Of a stretch of DNA of 64,000 bases, positions 34,338 through 43,749 are shown one piece after another. The DNA comes from Syntrophaceae bacterium UBA2188 (GTDB lineage Bacteria; Desulfobacterota; BSN033; UBA1163), in the NCBI GenBank assembly GCA_002327985.1, contig DCVM01000184.1, positions 3,869-67,868 of the forward strand, written 5' to 3'. A program made the translations under genes and the position numbers. Below the pieces are notes generated by a model that saw only the letters and a program-made list of their open reading frames with translations, had not been told where the DNA came from and made no database searches. Each line of letters starts with the position of its first letter. Position 1 is the stretch's first letter.

Positions 34338-35966
34338 CTATTCTATCTCACCTCCTTTCGAAGCCGGTTTAGAAATAAATTTGTCTCGTTCCTTACTTGC
34401 CCTCTCCCGCATTTTATAGCGCAATTTTTTCCCTGTGGGTGTGTATGGAAGTTCATTCACAAATTGATAGAATCGTGGTCTTTTGTAATTAGCTAAACTA
34501 GGGTCTTCTAAACAATGTTTATCCAGTTCTCCAACGGTTGGGATGTCATCACTTGGAATTATGTAAGCTGCGGTAACCTGGCCCCATTTCTTATCGGGCA
34601 TTCCAATGACTATGCTTTCTCTTACTTTGGGATGTTTTTCTAATACCTCTTCTACAGGTTGTGGAAAAATGTTTTCCCCTCCGGAGACAAACATATCGTC
34701 CGTTCTACCCTGAACGGTGATAAAACCATCTTCGTCCCAGGTGGCTGTATCTCCTGTATAAAACCATCCTTGATAAAGCTTTTTCTCTTCCTCTTCGGGG
34801 CGGTTATGATAACCACAAAACATACCTGGTGTCTTCGTAATGATTTGTCCAATTTCCTTGCCGTTCTTTTTTACTAATTCTGTAGGTTCCGCCTTCCTAT
34901 TCTCTTCATCAAGTTTGATCACCCTCACCTGAACAAAAATAAAAGGTCTCCCAGCTGAACCTGCCTTCTCCTCGATGGGATGAATATCACTCCTCAAACA
35001 GAGCGTGCTTGCTGTCTCTGTGGTGCCGTAACTATTGACAACATGCTTGGTAAAAATATCTTGCCATAACAAAAATTCACGACTGCTGGTGGGTGAACCC
35101 ATCGAATGAATCAATCGAAGTGAACTCAAATCACGCCTTTTCTCCTTTTGGGCAATAGACATGGCATTAAAGGTTGCAGGCGCACCTGCCAAGAAGGTGA
35201 TTCGATGCCTCTCCACATAATCGAGTGCTTCATCAGGATCGAACTTTTTTAATCCAAAGACATGCCCTCCCGCTAAAAGACCAGGCTGTACTGCAGTGCA
35301 AAGGCCCCCCTGATGAAACCAGGGGGTTAGATTCATGAGTCTGTCTTTACTCGTATAATTGTTGTTGTACGCAGTTTTAATGGCAATATTTAATAAAGAG
35401 TGGCTCGAAAATTTCACTCCCTTAGGTCGTCCTGTTGTTCCTGAGGTATAAAGTCTCTCAATCTCGTCACGAAGAAAATCAATCTCCTTGATACGACCCA
35501 TTACATCTGGATCATCCCCCGATGCCTTCTTGATATAAACATCAAATTCAATCGCCTCATGGATACATGAGGCTTGTGTTGAAATAAGGATATCTGGTCT
35601 ATAGCTGGACAATTTAAGACTTTTCTCAATGGTTTCATCCATGTCAGAATCATAAATAAAGACTTTGGGTTCACTATCTTCAAGGTGAATCTTAATCTCA
35701 CCTGGGGAAAGTCTGAAATTAATGGGAGAAAATATCTGCAAATTTTTCCAAGCTCCAAGCATAGCAAAAGGCAGGTGAAACGTATTAAAAAGACATACCA
35801 TCACCACATCACTCTTTTTAAATCCATCCGCTCTGAACCGATTGCTTAACTGATTAGTGATGCGATCCAACTCCCCATAGGTGAAAGTTTTGCCTGTTGC
35901 CAGACAGGTTAATGCATTTTTCTTCCCAAAATTTTCGCAAGCGCCTAAATACTGCTCAAGATACAT
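34338..35966 (-). CDS. Acyl-CoA ligase (AMP-forming)
   Basis: A 542-residue ANL enzyme with YTSGTTGRPKGVKFSSHS, SYGTTETASTL, YTGDTATWDEDGFI, GRTDDMFVSGGENI and the terminal Lys in TPTGKKLRYKM. All catalytic motifs are intact. An AAGGAAG box precedes the ATG. It is the last gene of block B and resembles medium/long-chain or bile-acid-type ligases in layout; the substrate is unknown. Confidence 0.93.
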   Translation of the reverse strand: MYLEQYLGACENFGKKNALTCLATGKTFTYGELDRITNQLSNRFRADGFKKSDVVMVCLFNTFHLPFAMLGAWKNLQIFSPINFRLSPGEIKIHLEDSEPKVFIYDSDMDETIEKSLKLSSYRPDILISTQASCIHEAIEFDVYIKKASGDDPDVMGRIKEIDFLRDEIERLYTSGTTGRPKGVKFSSHSLLNIAIKTAYNNNYTSKDRLMNLTPWFHQGGLCTAVQPGLLAGGHVFGLKKFDPDEALDYVERHRITFLAGAPATFNAMSIAQKEKRRDLSSLRLIHSMGSPTSSREFLLWQDIFTKHVVNSYGTTETASTLCLRSDIHPIEEKAGSAGRPFIFVQVRVIKLDEENRKAEPTELVKKNGKEIGQIITKTPGMFCGYHNRPEEEEKKLYQGWFYTGDTATWDEDGFITVQGRTDDMFVSGGENIFPQPVEEVLEKHPKVRESIVIGMPDKKWGQVTAAYIIPSDDIPTVGELDKHCLEDPSLANYKRPRFYQFVNELPYTPTGKKLRYKMRERASKERDKFISKPASKGGEIE

Positions 35967-36001
35967 CTTCCTTAATTCCCTTACTCTTCTAAGGATAATA
36001 T

Positions 36002-37192
36002 CTATTTCCCAGTCCCTCTGAATTCAGGAGCAGGAAGCCTTTTCCGCACCGGCCAGGTTTCCTTCTCCTGACTTGGTAAAATGACCGTAGAAAAACCGGG
36101 TATGACATCCTCTTCTCTCTGGTTAAATCCATGAGAGAGAATATCAACACAATGTTCTCCTTGTTCGTCTACATATTTTTTAATGACCTTCCCTGTGAAC
36201 CGAACGACGTCCGAAAAATATACAAATTTCCTATACTCTGCATAATTCCGTTTCAGCCAACCTTCATCCCCTATCCAATTCGTGATCAAATTAATCAGCC
36301 AAGATTGATTTTGAACTCCTGCAGAGTAGGGAAAGGGAAGGCCGGCGCTTTCAGCCGCGTTTTTGTTATAGTGCACAGCATAGATAGGTTCTAATGCAAA
36401 AGTATCAGGATCACGGAAAGCCCAAGCTGGATGGAGGCGATAGTTACGAAGTTGAGTTCCATGCGCGGCTAATTGTACAGGAGTTGCTCCAACACAGTAG
36501 GCAATCATGTCCGTCAATCCAAATGGTCCTTTGATAACAGGTGGCAATTCTTCCCCAATTTCAGTATCCTCCCAGAAACGGACTTCGCTTCCCTGTATTT
36601 TCTCGTCGAGAGTTTCCTCTTCTATCTTTTTCAACTCTTCTTCAGTCCATGGGTGAGGAAGTTTTAACTGAGAATATTTGCCGGTCTTGCGCGTTGTTTT
36701 TCTCTCACCTCGCAAGGACCAACTATAAGACCGAGCCACGAGTTCCCCTTGTTGGTTATAGAACTCTCCCCTCTGATATCTCCAGAGGGACTTTCCGGCA
36801 AACTTAGTTCGAACCACGTCGAAACCAGCGAGGGTGCTCTTGGGTTTTATATAGTCATTAACATAGACAGGCTTAAAAAATTCCCAATCGTTCCCTGAAT
36901 GCCAGCCGTGGAGGCCAGGCAACCCTTCTACCACGTAAGTGGGATAAACGCTATAAAACCAGTTTGGAGGCGCCACCAACTCGCCATAACAACTCTTCTG
37001 AGCATATTCTCTGTTCCGATACAGAGGGTTAGAATCTCCTATTCCATTCACGTAATTTCTGATCGCTTCATAACTCACTGTCTGATTAAAAACATTGCTA
37101 ACTCTCAGTTCCAATCCGACTCGATCCTTGTATTCCTCCAGCAACTCATTCGTTAACTCAGCTTCTGGCAGGACACTTTTTTCCCCGCTCAC
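36002..37192 (-). CDS. Two-domain MaoC/FAS1-like dehydratase (double hotdog)
   Basis: A 396-residue protein with two hotdog domains. The N-terminal half carries YVNGIGDSNPLYRNREYA and GELVAPPNWFYSV, the MaoC_dehydrat_N pattern; the C-terminal half has LTDMIAYCVGATP, FPYSAGVQNQSWL and KKYVDEQGEHCVDI. Such proteins hydrate enoyl-CoA in R-specific pathways. The usual Asp/His pair of active MaoC is not obvious in the N-terminal domain (GDSNP without His) nor in the second, so activity needs testing. GTG start overlaps the zinc-ribbon stop by four bases. Confidence 0.85.
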   Translation of the reverse strand: MSGEKSVLPEAELTNELLEEYKDRVGLELRVSNVFNQTVSYEAIRNYVNGIGDSNPLYRNREYAQKSCYGELVAPPNWFYSVYPTYVVEGLPGLHGWHSGNDWEFFKPVYVNDYIKPKSTLAGFDVVRTKFAGKSLWRYQRGEFYNQQGELVARSYSWSLRGERKTTRKTGKYSQLKLPHPWTEEELKKIEEETLDEKIQGSEVRFWEDTEIGEELPPVIKGPFGLTDMIAYCVGATPVQLAAHGTQLRNYRLHPAWAFRDPDTFALEPIYAVHYNKNAAESAGLPFPYSAGVQNQSWLINLITNWIGDEGWLKRNYAEYRKFVYFSDVVRFTGKVIKKYVDEQGEHCVDILSHGFNQREEDVIPGFSTVILPSQEKETWPVRKRLPAPEFRGTGK

Positions 37193-37377
37193 AGTGAACC
37201 TCCTTCTATCAACTCCCTTTTGATAATCCTGTCAGGTTCCCCTTCCAGTCGTGCTGAAATGAGTTTGTGGCATTTTCCACATCTCATTATCTTCATTTTG
37301 CCATGGGGGCTTTGGTAATGACTTTCTTCGAAAATCAATAGCCCTTGGCACCAAGGACATTCCTTTTCCTCTTCCAT
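37189..37377 (-). CDS. Small zinc-ribbon protein
   Basis: A 62-residue protein with two Cys pairs, CPWC near residue 7 and CGKC near 33, expected to bind one zinc. It is squeezed between a class III CoA-transferase gene (12 bases upstream) and the two-domain MaoC gene (4-base overlap). It is not a full DUF35 protein because the OB-fold is missing. Function unknown; it could serve as a detached zinc ribbon for a CoA-binding partner. Confidence 0.75.
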   Translation of the reverse strand: MEEEKECPWCQGLLIFEESHYQSPHGKMKIMRCGKCHKLISARLEGEPDRIIKRELIEGGSL

Positions 37378-37389
37378 CTTCCTTCTCCC

Positions 37390-38577
37390 TTAAATGATTC
37401 CTTCTTGCTTAAATCGGGCAAGTTCTGACTCCGTGTATCCAAGCCCTCTGTATATTTGCTCATTGTCCTGTCCGACAAGAGGTGCACCTTTCCTGACATA
37501 GCCCGGCGTTTCCGAAAGTTTTAATATTACTCCAAGGGTAGATAGAAACCCTATCACAGGGTGTTCCACATTGATGAAAATCTCCCTTTCTCGATATTGA
37601 GGCTCGGAGAAAGCTTGGGAAATTGTATTAATTTGAGCGCAGGGTACCCCTGCCCTTTGCAAAAGTGAGATGATCTCTTGAACAGTCTTTGACCTAACCC
37701 ATGGAGTGATGATTCCGTCAAGAGCTTCTCTGTTTTTTGATCTTTCCCAGTCAGAAGTGAATCTAGGATCCTGAGCAATATCCTCCATTTCCGCTACCTT
37801 CAAAAATCTTCTCCATACTCCATCACGAGTCAAAGAAATAAAAATCCAGCCATCCTTTGCCTGAAATGAATTGGCGTAGGCGTAGGGGCTTACGTTACCC
37901 ATTTGGGGACGTTCCGTCCCTAATTTCTCATATTCCGTATAGATACCATGTAAAGCAACAAGGCCGGCAGCAACATCAGCTAAAGCAACCTCAACAGCCT
38001 GTCCTTTTCCCGTCTTGTCCCGGTGTCTCAGGGCCACAAGAATCCCAAAGGCGATGTGAATGGCTGCTGCATAGTCTACCCATGCCGCCGCTGTCCTTGT
38101 GGGCGGGTTGTTAGGGAAACCGTTAAAGCTCATTGCCCCTGAGACGGCTTGGGCAATAGGGTCAAAACCAATCCTCTGAGTGTTAGGACCACTAGACCCG
38201 AATGCCGAGATGGAGGCCAATATAATGGATGGTTTGATTTTTCTTAGAGACGCAAAATTCAGCCCTAATTTTTCTTTATCCCTCATGGCAAAGTTTTCGA
38301 GAATGACGCCAGAGTTTTTCACTAATTTTTCAAAAATCTTTTTTCCTTCAAGGTGATCCAAATTTAGTGTAATTGCTTTCTTATTTCGCATTCGGTTCAC
38401 AAAAGCATAACTGTCTCCACTGGGAGATAAATAACCAAAACGTCGATCCTCATCTCCCCCGGGTCTTTCGACCCGGATGACTTCGGCACCCATATCGGCC
38501 AACAAAGAGCTACAGTAAGGACCTGATATGTGTCGACTTAAATCGATAACTCTAATATCTTTCAAAATATCATTCAT
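37390..38577 (-). CDS. Class III CoA-transferase (CaiB/BaiF), catalytic Asp present
   Basis: A 395-residue CaiB/BaiF protein. It has IRVIDLSRHISGPYCS and VIRVERPGGDEDRRFG at the N-terminus, the nucleophilic Asp in AAWVDYAAAIHIAFG, then GKGQAVEVALAD. It should function as a CoA-transferase by itself. The stop of the DsrE-like gene abuts its start directly, indicating coupled expression. Confidence 0.92.
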   Translation of the reverse strand: MNDILKDIRVIDLSRHISGPYCSSLLADMGAEVIRVERPGGDEDRRFGYLSPSGDSYAFVNRMRNKKAITLNLDHLEGKKIFEKLVKNSGVILENFAMRDKEKLGLNFASLRKIKPSIILASISAFGSSGPNTQRIGFDPIAQAVSGAMSFNGFPNNPPTRTAAAWVDYAAAIHIAFGILVALRHRDKTGKGQAVEVALADVAAGLVALHGIYTEYEKLGTERPQMGNVSPYAYANSFQAKDGWIFISLTRDGVWRRFLKVAEMEDIAQDPRFTSDWERSKNREALDGIITPWVRSKTVQEIISLLQRAGVPCAQINTISQAFSEPQYREREIFINVEHPVIGFLSTLGVILKLSETPGYVRKGAPLVGQDNEQIYRGLGYTESELARFKQEGII

Positions 38578-39006
38578 TTATAACGCGCCAATGACTTTAG
38601 GGGATGAACTTATTTCATCCAGCAGTTTCTCAATGGCTATTGGGCCTAATCCTTGAGGGAGTTTACCGTTCAGTTTGAGGAGACTTGACCAAATTGGACA
38701 AGCGTAAAGTTGAACACCCGACTCTTTCGCTTGCAACAGTAATGGCCTCATATCTATCCCCTTGGGATCCTGGGCAGGATGGACAGACAAACCCAGTTGA
38801 TCGGCTCCACTTGATATCGTCTTTCTTGCTTCTACCCCTGAAAGGGAAGCTGGATACCTTATCATCTCATTGAATAAGCCATGGAGTGCGGCTCCTGTAA
38901 AAACCACCCCCACTATCTTTCCTGACTTCCGGAATGACATCGCTAAGGTAAGGTTGTTGATCATAGAATCATATAATGCATCGCGACAAATAAAGAGAAT
39001 ATCCAC
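38578..39006 (-). CDS. DsrE/DsrF-like protein
   Basis: A 142-residue protein with the DsrE/YchN alpha-beta fold. It opens DILFICRDALYDSMINNLTLA and contains GVVFTGAALHGLF and VQLYACPIW, whose Cys occupies the place used by sulfur-relay members such as DsrE and TusD. Some solo members have no sulfur role. GTG start follows AGGAGGGG. Its presence inside an acyl-CoA operon is unusual and its role here is unknown. Confidence 0.75.
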   Translation of the reverse strand: MDILFICRDALYDSMINNLTLAMSFRKSGKIVGVVFTGAALHGLFNEMIRYPASLSGVEARKTISSGADQLGLSVHPAQDPKGIDMRPLLLQAKESGVQLYACPIWSSLLKLNGKLPQGLGPIAIEKLLDEISSSPKVIGAL

Positions 39007-39044
39007 TTTAGCCCCTCCTGTGCCTTCTCATACCAGGCTCCCAT

Positions 39045-39884
39045 TTACAATCGAAATTTACCCCAATTCGGTTTGCGTTTTTCCTTAAAAGCATTGGGGC
39101 CTTCCATATATTCTTCGCTACCAAGATAATCAGGATACATATTGTGAAGTATATAGTGGCTGGAATAGGCCACGTAATCCACATCGGCATTGAAGCTTGC
39201 CTTCACGATGGCCAGACAGGTGGAACTCACATCCAACAAATCTAAACACCATTTTTCAACCTCACCATCAAGTTTTTCCAAAGGCACGATTTTATTGATG
39301 AGACCCATTTCAAGTGCTTCCTGGGCTGAATATTGCCTACATAACATCCACATCTCTTTGGCTCTCTTGGCCCCAATTACTCTTGCTAAATAACTCACGA
39401 TATAACCGTCGGCTGGACTTCCAACTTTTGGACCAACTTGACCAAATATTGCATTTTCCGCGGCAATGGTAAAATCGCAAAAATAGGCCCAGTGGTTTCC
39501 GCCTCCAATCGCATAACCTTTCACCGCGGCAATAACGGGTTTACGGCAAAGCCTTATTGCTCGATTAATAGAGATGGGATGTTCCCATTGATGCCGAAGC
39601 CCTCCCAGGCTTTCCCACTTCACATCTCCACCTGTACAAAAAGCTTTATCTCCGACCGAAGTTAAAACGACAACACCCGTGGTGCGATCATGACTCGCCT
39701 CACTGAGGGCATCACAGATTTCTCCAAAACCGACTCCCGTCAGAGCGTTCAATTTTTCTGGCCGATTAATGCTAATTCGAGCGACGCCACCCGTGTCGAA
39801 ATATTTCTTCTCATAGATAATCTCAGTGGCTTCGAAATCAGGAACTTTCGTCCATCCCCGTGGTCTTTCTTTTCCCAAATCCAT
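39045..39884 (-). CDS. BadI/MenB-like crotonase (possible ring-cleaving 2-ketocyclohexanecarboxyl-CoA hydrolase)
   Basis: A 279-residue crotonase of the MenB subgroup. The segments KGYAIGGGNHWAYFCDFTIA, AIFGQVGPKVGSPADGY and the C-terminal FKEKRKPNWGKF match what I recall of both 1,4-dihydroxynaphthoyl-CoA synthase and its homologue BadI, which opens the ring of 2-ketocyclohexanecarboxyl-CoA. No other menaquinone gene is near, while a BadH-like SDR lies 3 kb upstream in the same orientation, so a BadI-type role is favoured. A naphthoyl- or other cyclic 3-oxoacyl-CoA substrate is an alternative. Confidence 0.85.
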   Translation of the reverse strand: MDLGKERPRGWTKVPDFEATEIIYEKKYFDTGGVARISINRPEKLNALTGVGFGEICDALSEASHDRTTGVVVLTSVGDKAFCTGGDVKWESLGGLRHQWEHPISINRAIRLCRKPVIAAVKGYAIGGGNHWAYFCDFTIAAENAIFGQVGPKVGSPADGYIVSYLARVIGAKRAKEMWMLCRQYSAQEALEMGLINKIVPLEKLDGEVEKWCLDLLDVSSTCLAIVKASFNADVDYVAYSSHYILHNMYPDYLGSEEYMEGPNAFKEKRKPNWGKFRL

Positions 39885-39936
39885 ATCCTATCCCTCCGCA
39901 GTTGCTCGCTTGCTGAGTGGGCAAACGAACAAAATA

Positions 39937-39952
39937 AAACCTACATAGGTTT
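39937..39952 (-). terminator. Weak intrinsic-terminator-like hairpin after TAXI permease copy 2
   Basis: Read on the minus strand, AAACCTA, a TG loop and TAGGTTT are followed by TATTTTGTT. The stem is short and has only two G-C pairs, so termination would be partial. It lies 14 bases after the permease stop. Confidence 0.4.
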
Positions 39953-39965
39953 ATTTATTCATCCA

Positions 39966-41840
39966 TTATTCGTAAACCCCACCCTCTTTCCTTTTGACAA
40001 ATCTTAGCAGTTTTCTCCAATAAACGATAAGTATGAATACAAAGAGGCAAGTAAGGTTAACAGTTAGACTCGTAGGAGCAATCAAAGCGATGCCACATAT
40101 CCCTATAAAGATTCGTTCAGTTACTCCTACTCTACCTAACCCATAACCCTCAAGGGCTACGGAAAGAGCCATAACTCCAACCACAGCGAAAAATGTACTA
40201 ATAATAATGTTCATCAGAGGCCCTTGTAATAGGAGATTGTTGTTGAAGATAAAAAAGAATGGGACAATAAAACCAATAATGGCGATACGGCATGAAAGCA
40301 GCATAGCTGCGAATACATTGGTTCCCGCTATTCCCGCTGCAGTATATCCAGCCAACCCTTCAGGGGGGCTAAGTTGAGAGAGACAACCATAATATAAAAT
40401 AAAAAGATGGGCGCTCATGGGTGGTACACCCATCTTGATTAAAGCAGGGGCGCAAACAAATGCTAAAAGCAGATAGCATGGAGTTGTGGAAAGCCCTGTT
40501 CCCAAAATGATCGAAGATACCGCCACAAGAACAGTTAACAATATTAAACTACCTCCAGAAAGATCAATGAGTGTTGAAGAAATCGTCACCCCAACACCTG
40601 TCAGGTCAATCGATGCAAGGACAATCCCAGCAGCAGCACAGGCAATTGCAATCTGAATCATTGTTTTCATTCCATCCACGAGACCTAAATAGAACCTTTT
40701 AAAAGTCAATCTGCTTTCCTTATAAAACCAGGAGGCGATGCCTAATCCTATAATCGCCATTAATCCAGCTTTCTGAGGGGTAACTCTGGCTACACCTAAG
40801 AAAAAAATTAATGCCCCAATAGGAATGGTCATTGGGAGGGATCGAATGACCGTTTTTTTCAAAGGGGGAAGTTGAGAGCGAGGAACACCTCTCAACCCTA
40901 TTTTGGTAGCGTGGATATCCACTTGGAGAAAAAGACATAAATAATAAAGACAGGCAGGTAAAAAAGCAGCTACAGCGACTTGCCAATAACTTATCTGCAG
41001 AATGTCTGCCATGATAAAGGCGACTGCCCCCATAATGGGTGGCATAATTTGCCCACCGACAGAAGCTGCTGTCTCAATGGCTGCTGCAAATTTTGGTGAA
41101 TAGCCTGCATTCTTCATCATTGGAATTGTAAATACGCCTACTGTAGCGACATTCGCTGCAGGACTTCCGGTAAGCATACCCATAATGCTACTTCCCACCA
41201 CTGCCGCCTTTGCTGGTCCTCCCCTTGAAGTCCCAAATAAAGTATTTGGGAGGTCATTAAATAGGGTATTGCCTCCAGCATTTTTTAGTAAGCCGCCAAA
41301 TATGACAAGGACGACAACAATCGTCGCAGCTACATAAAGGGGACTACCATAAATTCCATAACCACTATAGTTAATGTAATCAATAATGGAAGCCCATCCA
41401 CCCCCTTGGGGGGGGATAATTTTAGAAATCAAATTTCCCCATTTGCAAAAAATAAGTCCTCCAATACAAAGGAAAATAAATGGAAGTCCGATTGATCGTC
41501 TCGACGCTTCAATTAGAATCAAAATAAAAACCCCTCCCCCAATAATTTCATAATTGGAGGGACCAAGGATGGCTCGACTCTCACCTGTAAGGTCGTATAA
41601 GAGTGCTGGAATATAGGCAGCCACGGTCAATAAAGAAAGAAAAAAATCCCATAGGAATGAGAAGCGGGAAGAAAGCTTCTGGGTTGGGTTTGTCACCATG
41701 AATACAGCAATAATACAGAGGGTGAGTAATATGCCCCGCTGTCTGGTCACCCCCCACTGACCCATCGCGGCTGTATAGAGATAGAAAAGCCCGCTCAACA
41801 TTAATAAAAATAGCACAATCCTATTGGACCAAATACGCAC
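39966..41840 (-). CDS. TRAP transporter fused permease (TAXI type), copy 2
   Basis: A 624-residue fused permease (from GTG 41840, six bases after AAGGGG; the frame reaches TTG 41870). It repeats the landmarks of copy 1: ETAASVGGQIMPPIMGAVAF and GVPPMSAHLFILYYGCLSQL, with many hydrophobic segments. With the binding protein 46 bases upstream it forms a second TAXI TRAP importer. Two related but diverged systems within 10 kb suggest different ligands in the same pathway family. Confidence 0.93.
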   Translation of the reverse strand: MRIWSNRIVLFLLMLSGLFYLYTAAMGQWGVTRQRGILLTLCIIAVFMVTNPTQKLSSRFSFLWDFFLSLLTVAAYIPALLYDLTGESRAILGPSNYEIIGGGVFILILIEASRRSIGLPFIFLCIGGLIFCKWGNLISKIIPPQGGGWASIIDYINYSGYGIYGSPLYVAATIVVVLVIFGGLLKNAGGNTLFNDLPNTLFGTSRGGPAKAAVVGSSIMGMLTGSPAANVATVGVFTIPMMKNAGYSPKFAAAIETAASVGGQIMPPIMGAVAFIMADILQISYWQVAVAAFLPACLYYLCLFLQVDIHATKIGLRGVPRSQLPPLKKTVIRSLPMTIPIGALIFFLGVARVTPQKAGLMAIIGLGIASWFYKESRLTFKRFYLGLVDGMKTMIQIAIACAAAGIVLASIDLTGVGVTISSTLIDLSGGSLILLTVLVAVSSIILGTGLSTTPCYLLLAFVCAPALIKMGVPPMSAHLFILYYGCLSQLSPPEGLAGYTAAGIAGTNVFAAMLLSCRIAIIGFIVPFFFIFNNNLLLQGPLMNIIISTFFAVVGVMALSVALEGYGLGRVGVTERIFIGICGIALIAPTSLTVNLTCLFVFILIVYWRKLLRFVKRKEGGVYE

Positions 41841-41886
41841 CGATATCCCCTTTTCATTTTTCAATATCAAATCGTGAGAAACCCTC

Positions 41887-42888
41887 TTATTTCATCAAAC
41901 CACTCTCTTTCCAATACTTTTCTGCCCCAGGGTGATAAGGAACTCCAAAATCTTTGAAGAGATCTGTAAATTGACCAAAGGGTTTGAACATCTCCACCCC
42001 TTCCTTATAATATTGATGAACGACTTTACAAATTTCGTAGGCAACTTCATTGGGCAATCGGGTTGTTGTCCCCCAAAAAAGGACTAACCCCACTGTGTTT
42101 ACAGAATAGTCTTGTTTCGGATAAATATTTGCGGGCATGCTGGAGGGATACCAGGAGATATCTTCCCCTGCAGCGTTCTTCGCAATCTCTAAAGGGATGG
42201 AAATAACGCGGCAGTGCTTTATTGTAAAAAGCTCCATTGGGCCGGTAGAAGGGTAACCCTGGGTTTGAATAATCACATCCGCGTGTCCATCCCTTAGTGC
42301 ATCCAACTGTGCTTCCAAAGTGGAGTAGTAAGTTGTTTTCATATCTTTATCAGGGTCCCAACCCGTAGCTTTCCAGATGGCTGCATTTACCTTTTGCATA
42401 CTCATGGCTTTGGACATTTCACCTAATCTTTTACCTTTAATGTCTTCAAAAGTCTTTACAGAACCTTCCCATAGTGAATATATCTGCGCTGCCATTATCG
42501 TAGCAGGAAATAAAACTCTCAATTCCTTTCCTCTATCTCCAAATTTAGCCCAATCACCCTTTGCCGCAAAGGCATCTCTCGCAATGTTTGGGCTACTTAA
42601 TCCAATATCGATTTCTCCTCGGACCAATTGTGCAGTATGGGCTGTGCTTCCTTTGCCTGGAACAACAGACATTTGCAACTTAGGTAGCCCAGGGAGGGGG
42701 GAATATTTATTAATGAGTGTGGCAACAGCGACAGCGACTCCATAAGTGGTGCCACTCGTCCCTGTCGGTACCCATGTTAAATTATATTGAGCTGATTTCG
42801 TCTGTTGGGCCTGGACATTTTGAATTAATATCATCCCCCCCACCAAAAAGAAAACGATTAAAAAGAAAACCATCCCATTCTTCTTCAT
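41887..42888 (-). CDS. TAXI-family TRAP solute-binding protein, copy 2
   Basis: A 333-residue periplasmic protein from ATG 42888, placed by GGAGG six bases upstream; the longer frame adds an unlikely N-terminus. The signal peptide is KKNGMVFFLIVFFLVGGMIL. Family features are YGVAVAVATLINKY, RGEIDIGLSSPNIARDAF and DALRDGHADVIIQTQGYPST. It partners the fused permease downstream. Confidence 0.92.
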   Translation of the reverse strand: MKKNGMVFFLIVFFLVGGMILIQNVQAQQTKSAQYNLTWVPTGTSGTTYGVAVAVATLINKYSPLPGLPKLQMSVVPGKGSTAHTAQLVRGEIDIGLSSPNIARDAFAAKGDWAKFGDRGKELRVLFPATIMAAQIYSLWEGSVKTFEDIKGKRLGEMSKAMSMQKVNAAIWKATGWDPDKDMKTTYYSTLEAQLDALRDGHADVIIQTQGYPSTGPMELFTIKHCRVISIPLEIAKNAAGEDISWYPSSMPANIYPKQDYSVNTVGLVLFWGTTTRLPNEVAYEICKVVHQYYKEGVEMFKPFGQFTDLFKDFGVPYHPGAEKYWKESGLMK

Positions 42889-42925
42889 CGAAATCCTCCT
42901 TTCTTTCATGGAATACTCTGTTTGA

Positions 42926-43720
42926 TTAAACCATGCAGTAACCGCCATTAATGCTGATTGTCTGACCGGTGATATGGCCGGCTCTCAAGTCAGAAGCTAA
43001 AAAGATAATCATGTTGGCCACATCCTCAGGCCTACCAAATTTCCGTAATGGATAAAGCCGCAATGCCTTTTTCATCTGATCTTCATACTCAGCATATTTC
43101 TCAGGATTCTCTTGCTTCATTTTTTCTACCATTTCTGATCGGCGCTCTCCAACTGTCAAGGAGGGACATACCACATTGACTCGAATGCCATGGGTCCCAA
43201 CTTCTTTGGCCAATGCTTTGGAAAAGGCCACCACCGCCCCCTTCGCTCCGGAATAAATGGGTTGGTTGGGTTCACCAATCCGTGCGGCATCGGATGCGAC
43301 ATTAATAATGCTGCCTGTTTTGCGAGAGATCATATGATCAATAACTGCTTTGATAAAGTTGAGAGTTCCATAGAAACATACGTCGACCTGAAAAAACCAA
43401 TCCTCCCTTTTCTGCTTAACAAAAAATTCAGTTTGCCATGCTCCAGCATTGTTTACCAGAATATCAATCTGACCAAACCTCTCTAACGTGGTCGCTACAG
43501 CCTGTTTTACCATCTCCCAGTTTGCTACATCCACCTTAGCAAACAACACCTCGCCACCCTTTTCCTTCATCTCCTTTAATGCGGCATTGCCTCGCCCTTC
43601 ATCGAAATCCACAATGACAACTCGAACCCCTTCATTAGCGAACCCGGATACCGTGGCTTTACCCATCCCCCAACCGCCACCCGTAACAATGGCCACCTTA
43701 CCCTTTAGCTCCAGTTCCAT
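42926..43720 (-). CDS. Short-chain dehydrogenase (BadH-like)
   Basis: A 264-residue SDR. The cofactor motif is TGGGWGMGKA, NNAG is at about residue 87, and the catalytic Ser and Tyr-x3-Lys fall in NVASDAARIG and YSGAKGA. The block VASDAARIG to VNVVCPS closely resembles what I recall of BadH, the 2-hydroxycyclohexanecarboxyl-CoA dehydrogenase of Rhodopseudomonas palustris. It would oxidise a 3-hydroxyacyl-CoA to the 3-oxo form. The nearby BadI-like gene would then open the ring. Confidence 0.87.
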   Translation of the reverse strand: MELELKGKVAIVTGGGWGMGKATVSGFANEGVRVVIVDFDEGRGNAALKEMKEKGGEVLFAKVDVANWEMVKQAVATTLERFGQIDILVNNAGAWQTEFFVKQKREDWFFQVDVCFYGTLNFIKAVIDHMISRKTGSIINVASDAARIGEPNQPIYSGAKGAVVAFSKALAKEVGTHGIRVNVVCPSLTVGERRSEMVEKMKQENPEKYAEYEDQMKKALRLYPLRKFGRPEDVANMIIFLASDLRAGHITGQTISINGGYCMV

Positions 43721-43749
43721 TTCTTTTTATACTCCTTCCTAATGAATAT

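Noticed and set aside
39045..39884. Annotation as MenB of menaquinone synthesis
   Set aside because: No other men or mqn gene is in the window; catabolic neighbours favour a BadI-type role, though MenB chemistry is not excluded.
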